This document shows, piece after piece, positions 1 to 5,380 of a DNA stretch of 5,380 nucleotides. The notes beneath the pieces were generated by a model. That model was not told where the DNA came from, searched no databases, and worked only from the letters and a program-made list of their open reading frames with translations. Source of the stretch: Gammaproteobacteria bacterium (lineage in GTDB: Bacteria; Pseudomonadota; Gammaproteobacteria; Tenderiales; Tenderiaceae). The stretch spans positions 1 to 5,380 of the forward strand of contig JAJRWO010000063.1 in NCBI GenBank assembly GCA_024276775.1, given 5' to 3'. Within the stretch, counting starts at the first letter, position 1. Each line of letters begins with the position of its first letter. The position numbers and the translations under genes are program-made.

Positions 1-6
1 ACGTAT

Positions 7-1140
7 CTAAAAATGCAGGGTCGTCATCACGCCCCCTTTGTCCAGCAAAACCTGCTGAGCAGAAATGGCGGATATTTTGTGCCCCGTGGGTAACATCGCG
101 CCGACAAAATATCGCGCTCCGTCAGTGGTCACAAGATAGGCGGGATCACCTGGCACAATTGAGGCTATACGTTTACCCGGGTCACTGTCTATGTCCGTTG
201 GTTTGGCAGACACTGGCGGCAACTCATTGTCAGCCACCACGCCAAGCAGGCCGATAATATCGCGCTTGGCGATAGTTTCCACACGCCGCAACTGCTCCAG
301 GTCTGCTTCCGTTGTCGTTACAGAGACAATACCGAAACCTTGGGACTGCACGTTAGCAGCAATACCATTAACACGATAGATGTCACGCACGGCGACGACA
401 AGCTGCTCTCCCACCAGAATCTGGAGTTGCACCTGTGTCAAGTTGGCTGACCCGGCCAATAATTGCACCAGGCGCTCCCGCTGCTCTCGGCTTGCCAGGT
501 AACCGCGAATAACAAATGTTCCAGGCTCCGGCTCCACAACGTCCAAGGCACGAAAATCAGCGATCCCTTCCAGCGCCACAGTAATATCTTTCGCCTGTAA
601 CACGGTTTCTGGCTCGCTTATGCTGCTAAAGGCACCCATCCCCAGCATGAGAGAAAACACCAGCACAGCGGCGGCACTCGACCATAAAACCATACTCTTT
701 TTTGTCACACCTGACGGCGGCGGGCCTGATTGTTGATGCGCGGCTGAGTAAGTCTCATGCATATCCAGTGGTTCAGTTTTATCAGACACTGAATCAACAT
801 TAAACTGCGGCATTTCTGCCCAACGCGCGCTATTTTGTTCACCGTAGGCGAGATGAATAGCGCCAATATTCAGTGCAACGTAGGGCGGCAGTTCGGTGCT
901 ATTGCCTGCCGTTATTCGCTGCCCCAATAATCCAACTTCGCCTGTCAGCACATCAAGCGTGGCACTGTCCGCACCAATATTCAACCGAATATGCTGACCG
1001 GCCATGCCTGGATCTCTGAGTACAATATCTGTACCAAGATCACCACTGATATCAATACTTTGCCCGCATTGAAGTGGTGCACGTGCACCCGCCTGCTCGC
1101 CATCGAGGATAAATAATTCCAATGACTGCTCGTTTGTCAT
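7..1140 (-). CDS. sctD: T3SS inner-membrane ring protein SctD (YscD/PrgH/HrpQ-like), FHA domain
   Basis: SctD builds the outer of the two inner-membrane rings: its N-terminus contacts the cytosolic sorting platform and its periplasmic part meets the secretin. Numbering from the ATG at 1140 (377 aa): residues 1-105 look like an FHA-type beta domain (LELFILDGEQAGARAPL near the start, DIVLRDPGMAGQHIRL about 38-53, where such domains carry their core strands). A Gln/Pro linker follows (about 106-145), then one membrane helix about 149-172 (KKSMVLWSSAAAVLVFSLML). The periplasmic part has ring-building modules at about 183-245 (including FVIRGYLASREQRERLVQLL), 250-305 and 320-377. The end, with AYLVTTDGARYFVGAMLPTGHKI, matches the YscD-type C-terminus. 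The order FHA, one helix, then periplasmic modules is the family plan, and the length is near that of other SctD proteins. A TTG at 1155 would add five residues but has no ribosome site. It follows sctC after 70 bases. The assignment is firm, the exact start less so. Confidence 0.9.
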   Translation of the reverse strand: MTNEQSLELFILDGEQAGARAPLQCGQSIDISGDLGTDIVLRDPGMAGQHIRLNIGADSATLDVLTGEVGLLGQRITAGNSTELPPYVALNIGAIHLAYGEQNSARWAEMPQFNVDSVSDKTEPLDMHETYSAAHQQSGPPPSGVTKKSMVLWSSAAAVLVFSLMLGMGAFSSISEPETVLQAKDITVALEGIADFRALDVVEPEPGTFVIRGYLASREQRERLVQLLAGSANLTQVQLQILVGEQLVVAVRDIYRVNGIAANVQSQGFGIVSVTTTEADLEQLRRVETIAKRDIIGLLGVVADNELPPVSAKPTDIDSDPGKRIASIVPGDPAYLVTTDGARYFVGAMLPTGHKISAISAQQVLLDKGGVMTTLHF

Positions 1141-1210
1141 ATGCACTTTTTCCAACAGGTGAATTGTCGTTGTTGCGGGGCAAATATCAGCGCCTCACCA
1201 GCTATGCAGA
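1141..1210 (-). other. Gap between sctC and sctD
   Basis: These 70 bases separate the sctC TGA (1211-1213) from the preferred sctD ATG. I see no stem-loop followed by a T run, so no terminator, and no convincing promoter. The purine stretch GGAAAAAG, 5 to 12 bases before the ATG, is the only ribosome-site candidate and is weak. The gap fits readthrough transcription from sctC into sctD. Confidence 0.5.
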
Positions 1211-3097
1211 TCAATCCCATGACTCACTCCATTCCCACACACTCTCTTCAGCCATTGGTGCCGCTTGCGTATTGTTTTTTTCACGCTGTTCCAGGTTTTG
1301 TGTTTCATTTTGTTCGTCCATGGCTGGCGCTTGCATGTCGCTTATTAATAAAGCTTCTGCCTGATCGGCCGGCTGACCTCCTGGTGCAAGCCGTGGCGAT
1401 ATAAGAAACATGCGTTCGATACGTTGTTTTCGATCGTTGGTGGTTTTAAACAACCTGCCAAGCACTGGAATATTCCCCAGCAAAGGCAACCGACTTTCGG
1501 TCTCGGATGTCGTTTCACGCACCATGCCGCCAATCAGCAGGCTGTCCCCTGCATTGATCAACGCTTGGGTGTTGATGGTGGAACGCTCAACAACCGGGAT
1601 TCCATCCACGGTTTGAGTAGAAAGGTTACCGTCTTCCACGGTCACCAGCAATTTAATCCTTACCTGCCCGTCGTCTTTAAAGACGTGGGGCGTGACACGC
1701 AATGAGGTACCGACAGAAACATCAAACAAATCAGTTTCATAACTGCCTGCAACACGCACATAGAAAGTGGAGCTGGTATCAAAAATCGCTTCAACATTTG
1801 ACAGTGTCAGCACCTGGGGCCTGGATACGATGCGGGCAGCGCCTTCGGCTTCCAAGGCATTAATGCGGGCAATAAACGTCGCATTGTCTCCCAACACCAT
1901 TGAAACAAAACCGCCGCGCCCAGATGGGGTGACGTCCGTATTATCACGCAGACGGAGATCCGAGCCGTCACCCCGACCAAAAAGAACCGCATCATTGTTG
2001 TTGTTCCAGCGCCAGTTAATCCCCAGTTCACGCAGCCGACTGGTATTGATATCAATAATGGTTGCTTCGATTTCCAGTGATTGAGGTTCCACGTCTAACG
2101 AGGCGATCAGCTGTTCATAATGTGCCATGCGCTCAGGTGCATCACGAACAATAATAGCATTCAGTCGCGGATCTGCTTCGATTCGCACCTGGCTATCCCG
2201 ACCGGAAGCCGATATGAATGAGCGACTCTCCGACCCCTGTTGCCCTGCCATATCAGCATGTTCTGTATTAGATCCGGGACTATGATCGTCGGCATCCGCA
2301 ATCCCCAACCTGCCCAGACCCTCGTCCGTACCCGCCAGACCCTGGCCCCGCAACCCAGGGCGGGCGGAGCGAAGAAGATGATCCTGCGTCGCTGCTCGGA
2401 CATTTTTTTGTGGTGAAGCAGAGAATAGGGAACGCAATATGCTCGCCACACCCGGCACGACCAGTTGCCGACCGGCGAAGGTGACGGTAACATCCTGCGC
2501 CCAGGCGTAACGAAGATAGAAGACCTTGAATCCCAGAGGGGGCTGTGCCGCTTGCGCCTTCCGCGCGGCCTGAACCAATTCTTCCACTTGTTCAATGAAA
2601 CGTGGCGTGCCTGTGACAATTAAACTGCTATCTTGTATGGTGCGCACCGTATTGCGTGAATCAGTCAGCCACATTTCATCACTACCACGCACCACGCGCT
2701 CTGCCACCTGGGGCGCAAGTGCAAGCACCTTCCGCGTTACGTCACTGGCGGCAAAAATGTGTACCACAACACCATCGTAATATGCGATTAACCCGAACGC
2801 GCGCGAAACATCCTGCAACACCTGGTGCGCCGTACTATTAAAATTTGCATTCACCACACCGGACACTGATGCATGTACCGATACTGGCAAGCCAATCTGC
2901 CCAAACAGATCTTGCATAAAGTCCTCGATAGGCTGTTCACGGGCAGTCAATTGCACGTTTTTTTTGGTATTGGGTATGGATGCAGCCTGCCCCACCGATG
3001 AGACAATCATCAAGCCCACAAAAGCGAGCACAGGAACAAGTAAGCCCGGACGCCTAAAAGAATATAAGGTATTCATTGTTTGTTTAGTTTTCTTCAT
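1211..3097 (-). CDS. sctC: T3SS outer-membrane secretin SctC (YscC/EscC/HrcC/InvG family)
   Basis: The secretin forms the multimeric outer-membrane channel of the injectisome and reaches through the periplasm to the SctD ring. Numbering from the ATG at 3097 (628 aa): signal peptide about 1-39 (basic start, Leu/Val core, GQAAS cleavage region); N0 domain about 47-118; secretin N-type domains about 153-178 and 190-338, with YLRYAWAQDVTVTF and VPGVASILRSLF, a block typical of T3SS secretins; a Gly- and acid-rich linker about 231-298; the secretin barrel about 338-570 with VSRPQVLTLSNVEAIF and the signature LPLLGNIPVLGRLF (537-550); then a polar tail of about 58 residues ending in a Trp-rich acidic stretch, where pilotin-binding S domains lie in relatives. 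The frame stays open to a GTG at 3178, directly after the sctV stop. I prefer ATG 3097 because a GAAG ribosome site lies 8 bases upstream and it gives a normal signal peptide. ATG 3118 and ATG 3076 are the alternatives. No lipobox is seen. Confidence 0.95.
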   Translation of the reverse strand: MKKTKQTMNTLYSFRRPGLLVPVLAFVGLMIVSSVGQAASIPNTKKNVQLTAREQPIEDFMQDLFGQIGLPVSVHASVSGVVNANFNSTAHQVLQDVSRAFGLIAYYDGVVVHIFAASDVTRKVLALAPQVAERVVRGSDEMWLTDSRNTVRTIQDSSLIVTGTPRFIEQVEELVQAARKAQAAQPPLGFKVFYLRYAWAQDVTVTFAGRQLVVPGVASILRSLFSASPQKNVRAATQDHLLRSARPGLRGQGLAGTDEGLGRLGIADADDHSPGSNTEHADMAGQQGSESRSFISASGRDSQVRIEADPRLNAIIVRDAPERMAHYEQLIASLDVEPQSLEIEATIIDINTSRLRELGINWRWNNNNDAVLFGRGDGSDLRLRDNTDVTPSGRGGFVSMVLGDNATFIARINALEAEGAARIVSRPQVLTLSNVEAIFDTSSTFYVRVAGSYETDLFDVSVGTSLRVTPHVFKDDGQVRIKLLVTVEDGNLSTQTVDGIPVVERSTINTQALINAGDSLLIGGMVRETTSETESRLPLLGNIPVLGRLFKTTNDRKQRIERMFLISPRLAPGGQPADQAEALLISDMQAPAMDEQNETQNLEQREKNNTQAAPMAEESVWEWSESWD

Positions 3098-3178
3098 TAA
3101 AAAATCTTCATTCATCATCAGGCACTTTTTAAAAACAATCATTGCACTATTGCGCATACACACCGCCCAAACGACCAC
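3098..3178 (-). other. Leader between sctV stop and sctC start
   Basis: The 81 bases between the sctV TGA and the preferred sctC ATG contain no stop in the sctC frame, which is also the sctV frame. They include in-frame GTG 3178, ATG 3157, ATG 3142 and the pair ATG 3118/3115. A weak possible hairpin (5-base stem with one G-U pair, AATA loop) lies at 3143-3156, and a TTTTTAAAAA palindrome at 3126-3135. The half nearest sctC is AT-rich. Translated, this stretch looks unlike a signal peptide, so I read it as untranslated leader. Confidence 0.55.
3106..3109 (-). promoter_or_regulatory. Probable ribosome binding site of sctC
   Basis: GAAG on the coding strand lies 8 bases before the ATG at 3097 in an AT-rich setting. 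It is only a partial match to the Shine-Dalgarno consensus, but better than anything before the alternative starts at 3178, 3118 or 3076, so it decides the start chosen here. Confidence 0.4.
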
Positions 3179-5149
3179 TCAGACAGCCGCAAGCTTCGGG
3201 TTTTCCGGCAAGCCCACACGATCCACTGCATCCAGCTTCAGCGTCGGCATCAACTCATGAAAGGACAATACAGGAAGATCAAAGCATTCCTGTTCTATCA
3301 TTTTTCGTATATGACGGCGCAAATCAACAGTGGTGACGATTGCCGCCGGCTGGTGCTTGCTAATCGCCACCATAAATACCTCGATTATTTTTTTCGCATC
3401 CGCAGGTTCGATGGCCAACTGTTGCACACCTGCCGTCACCCGTATCGATTGCCGCAGCGACTCTTCAAGTTCGGGCAGCAAGAGTATTGCCCGTAAGGAA
3501 CCATGAGGTGCGTAACGATGACTGAGCTGCCGCTGGAGCGAGATACGGGCGAACTCAGTCAACGCAAAGAGGTCTTTTTCACGCTGGCCAGCATCGGCAA
3601 TCGCTTCAAGAATAACGCGCAAATTACGAATGGGAACCTCTTCTTCCACCAAAACCCGCAATATATCAGCAATCCGCTGTGTGGGAATGACTCGCAATAC
3701 TTCCTTAATCACTTCTGGATAGTCGCCACTGGTTTGCGCCAGCAGTGTGCTGGTTTCCTGAATACCGATAAATAACGCCGCGTGCCGCCGCAACGCTTGG
3801 CGTACTGCTTCGGGAATCACATCGGCCGGGTGATCGCTCAGCGTATCTCCCTGAGCAATCGGCACCTCAAAGGCAAGTAATTGCCAGCCATCATTATCAC
3901 CTCTATGCCAATGAATACTGATATGCGGCAGTGGCGCACCCAGGTTAACCTGAAAATCATCCATCACATCCTGCAAACCTTGCAGCAGAGCAGGTTCGGC
4001 CTTGCCATATACACCATGCCGGGGAAGTTGTAATAACAGCGGCACGGCTGGCCGCACGTCGGGTTGTGCCGTCGCCAACACCTGGGGCATTGACGCCTCA
4101 TCAGGCTCCTTAATCATGGCGACGGCGGGCGCAGAAAAACGATCAATTCGTGCTCGCAAAGCAGGGGTTAGCATTGCGCCAAGCAGCACCAAGCCAAACC
4201 CAAGCACCATAAATATGGCCACGGGAAAACCCGGCACCGTCGCCAATAAAAAGCAAATTGCGCCCGCTACCAGGAGAACACGCGGGTTCGCCGTTAATTG
4301 CTTCTGGATCGAATCACCGAGATGTTTGTCCTGCTCCGCATCAGTGGCACGGGTGACGATCAAGCCCGCAGCCATGGCCCCCAGCAAGGCTGGAATTTGC
4401 GCCACCATTCCGTCACCGATGGTCAAAATGGAATATTTCACCATCGCTTCCCCCGTATCCATGCCCTGCTGCATCACGCCCACTCCCAGACCACCAAGGA
4501 GATTAATGATGATAATCACAATGCCGGCAATGGCGTCACCCTTGACGAATTTCATTGCCCCATCCATGCTGCCATGAAGCTTACTTTCCAATTCAAGCTC
4601 GCGGCGCTTGCGTCTTGCTTCGTCTTTGTCAATCAAACCCGAACGCAAGTCAGAGTCAATGGATAACTGTTTGCCCGGCATCGCGTCCAGAGAAAACCGC
4701 GCCGCAACTTCCGCCACACGCTCTGCCCCCTTGGCGATAACAATAAACTGCACCACCGTAATGATCAGAAACACCACCAGGCCCACCACCAGGTTACCGC
4801 CAGCGACTAGCTCACCAAAGGTATCAATAATGTGCCCCGCCTCACCTTCCAGTAGGATCATACGGGTAGTTGCAATAGACAGTGCCAGCCTGAACAGTGT
4901 ACTAATCAACAAAATGCTGGGAAAAACAGAAAATTGCAGCGGCGATGTAATGTAAACAGCCACCAAAATCAACACCAGGCCAAAGGCAATATTAACCGCT
5001 ACTAGCAGATCGATCATCACCGCAGGTAACGGCAATACCATCAATGCGATAATCGCCACAACACCAGCGGCTAACATTAAATCGCTATAACGCGACAGTA
5101 TGCTATCGGATGTCTCATTTGCTGATTTAAAATACTCTGATAAGCTCAT
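3179..5149 (-). CDS. sctV: T3SS export gate protein SctV (FlhA/YscV/HrcV/InvA family)
   Basis: This is the large export-gate protein of the injectisome. A membrane part sits at the centre of the basal body, and a cytosolic ring (a nonamer in the family) receives substrates and chaperones and couples export to the proton motive force. Residues 24-67 hold the first two membrane helices (VLPLP between them), with further segments near 72-92, 118-138, 204-226, 243-264, 290-306 and 308-327, about eight in all. The FHIPEP-family signature lies at 144-167 (RVAEVAARFSLDAMPGKQ, then SIDSD), with Leu162 where Met is usual. GSMDGAMKFVKGDAIAG (193-209) is also diagnostic. A linker (330-370) leads to the cytosolic domain (about 370-650), including YPEVIKEVLR, IPTQRIADILRVLVEE and ILEAIADAGQREKD. 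At 656 aa it is slightly shorter than YscV, InvA or FlhA (about 685-705). The ATG at 5149 has a good ribosome site and in-frame TAG stops just upstream, fixing the start. The adjacent secretin makes it SctV, not flagellar FlhA. Confidence 0.96.
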   Translation of the reverse strand: MSLSEYFKSANETSDSILSRYSDLMLAAGVVAIIALMVLPLPAVMIDLLVAVNIAFGLVLILVAVYITSPLQFSVFPSILLISTLFRLALSIATTRMILLEGEAGHIIDTFGELVAGGNLVVGLVVFLIITVVQFIVIAKGAERVAEVAARFSLDAMPGKQLSIDSDLRSGLIDKDEARRKRRELELESKLHGSMDGAMKFVKGDAIAGIVIIIINLLGGLGVGVMQQGMDTGEAMVKYSILTIGDGMVAQIPALLGAMAAGLIVTRATDAEQDKHLGDSIQKQLTANPRVLLVAGAICFLLATVPGFPVAIFMVLGFGLVLLGAMLTPALRARIDRFSAPAVAMIKEPDEASMPQVLATAQPDVRPAVPLLLQLPRHGVYGKAEPALLQGLQDVMDDFQVNLGAPLPHISIHWHRGDNDGWQLLAFEVPIAQGDTLSDHPADVIPEAVRQALRRHAALFIGIQETSTLLAQTSGDYPEVIKEVLRVIPTQRIADILRVLVEEEVPIRNLRVILEAIADAGQREKDLFALTEFARISLQRQLSHRYAPHGSLRAILLLPELEESLRQSIRVTAGVQQLAIEPADAKKIIEVFMVAISKHQPAAIVTTVDLRRHIRKMIEQECFDLPVLSFHELMPTLKLDAVDRVGLPENPKLAAV

Positions 5150-5155
5150 TTCTAT

Positions 5156-5160
5156 TCCCT
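5156..5160 (-). promoter_or_regulatory. Ribosome binding site of sctV
   Basis: On the coding strand AGGGA lies 6 bases before the ATG at 5149. It is the clearest Shine-Dalgarno site in the window. Two in-frame TAG codons end just upstream of it, so the start cannot be moved further upstream. Confidence 0.75.
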
Positions 5161-5176
5161 ACTACCTACTACTACC
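5158..5176. repeat. Short CTA/TAG triplet repeat before sctV
   Basis: The plus strand reads CCTACTACCTACTACTACC, five CTA units broken by one extra C. On the coding strand this is a run of GTAG/TAG units that overlaps the first three bases of the sctV ribosome site. It gives several overlapping GGTAG/TAGGG purine stretches. The repeat itself is read directly; any role in translation or slippage is inference. Confidence 0.6.
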
Positions 5177-5203
5177 ACTTAGCCACATATTAACGTTCAA
5201 AAA

Positions 5204-5380
5204 TCAGCGTATATTTTTTAATTTCAGGTAATGACTCACAACACTGCGCACATAAGCTTGTGTTTCCCGGTATGGGGGGATTTGACGGCCATACCTAATC
5301 ACTGCGTTTTCGCCGGCATTGTAGGCAGCCAAAATCAAACGTAAATCACCCCCAAATAAAGCCTGCAACTTTTTAAGGTA
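5204..5380 (-). CDS. Lytic murein transglycosylase, C-terminal end (partial; 5' end outside window)
   Basis: These are the last 58 codons of a soluble lytic transglycosylase (SLT/goose-lysozyme-like fold), an enzyme that cleaves the glycan strands of peptidoglycan in the periplasm. Seen directly: the frame is open from the right edge to a TGA at 5204-5206 and contains LILAAYNAGENAV, then YGRQIPPYRETQAYV and a short basic tail ending LKNIR. The AAYNAGE.AV and IPPY.ET..YV blocks are the hallmark motifs of the C-terminal half of the SLT domain; the catalytic glutamate lies upstream and is not visible. It sits 54 bases before sctV on the same strand. T3SS loci often carry a dedicated transglycosylase (IagB, IpgF, EtgA, HpaH types) that makes room for the apparatus in the wall, so that role is inferred. 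A general housekeeping transglycosylase beside the locus remains possible, because the fragment cannot separate the two. Confidence 0.9.
   Translation of the reverse strand, partial: YLKKLQALFGGDLRLILAAYNAGENAVIRYGRQIPPYRETQAYVRSVVSHYLKLKNIR

Noticed and set aside
1141..1155. TTG 1155 as the start of sctD
   Set aside because: It is a rare start without a ribosome site, while an ATG lies five codons downstream at the start of the FHA-type domain.
1122..1404. Plus-strand frames of 80 and 87 aa across the sctC-sctD gap
   Set aside because: Both overlap the conserved end of sctC or the start of sctD on the opposite strand, with Cys/Phe-rich composition typical of shadow frames.
2161..2619. 152-aa open frame on the minus strand in another frame inside sctC
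   Set aside because: Its Arg- and Trp-rich translation has no recognisable motif, and the sctC frame over the same bases carries clear secretin motifs on both sides.
3098..3178. GTG 3178 as the true start of sctC (655 aa)
   Set aside because: No ribosome site precedes it within the sctV end, and the added 27 residues put Cys and acidic residues before the signal peptide, spoiling its normal shape.
2964..3260. 98-aa plus-strand frame across the sctV-sctC junction
   Set aside because: It is antisense to the sctV end and the sctC signal peptide; it has no recognisable motif and no supporting context.
4002..4577. 191-aa open frame on the plus strand
   Set aside because: It lies wholly antisense to sctV, is rich in Pro, Thr, Met and Ala as expected from reading membrane-helix codons backwards, and shows no recognisable domain.
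5150..5203. A promoter for sctV (TTGAAC followed by AT-rich bases)
   Set aside because: TTGAAC resembles a -35 box, but no acceptable -10 lies at 16-18 bases, and no sigma-54 or HrpL-type box is seen.
5150..5206. Fusion of the transglycosylase to sctV, since both are in the same frame
   Set aside because: A TGA and two TAG codons separate them, and sctV has its own strong ribosome site; the shared frame is a one-in-three coincidence.

Overview
The window is the core of a non-flagellar type III secretion system (T3SS, injectisome) locus. All genes lie on the minus strand, so transcription runs from the right end to the left: end of a lytic transglycosylase -> sctV (export gate) -> sctC (outer-membrane secretin) -> sctD (inner-membrane ring). 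A secretin next to an FlhA/SctV-family gate protein separates an injectisome from a flagellum. The double-membrane parts and the peptidoglycan-cutting enzyme point to a Gram-negative bacterium. The protein style and roughly balanced base composition suggest a proteobacterium, perhaps a gammaproteobacterium, but I cannot name the species or the T3SS family with certainty.

Layout from right to left. 5204-5380 holds the last 58 codons of a lytic transglycosylase whose 5' part, including the catalytic glutamate, is outside the window. A 54-base gap with a CTA/TAG triplet repeat and a clear ribosome binding site leads into sctV (3179-5149, 656 aa, complete). An 81-base leader with several possible starts precedes sctC (preferred 1211-3097, 628 aa). 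A 70-base gap precedes sctD (preferred 7-1140, 377 aa), whose stop codon lies 6 bases from the left edge. There is no gene-free stretch over 300 bases. I see no RNA gene, mobile element, CRISPR array or convincing terminator or promoter.

Working together: the transglycosylase would open the peptidoglycan for the apparatus. SctC forms the outer-membrane ring and channel. SctD forms the outer of the two inner-membrane rings and meets SctC in the periplasm. SctV forms the export gate, whose cytosolic ring receives chaperone-substrate complexes. Short same-strand gaps suggest one transcript entering from beyond the right edge and probably continuing past the left edge.

I did not find an undescribed system. 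The most interesting points are the direct sctV-sctC-sctD order, the triplet repeat abutting the sctV ribosome binding site, and the open in-frame leader between sctV and sctC.
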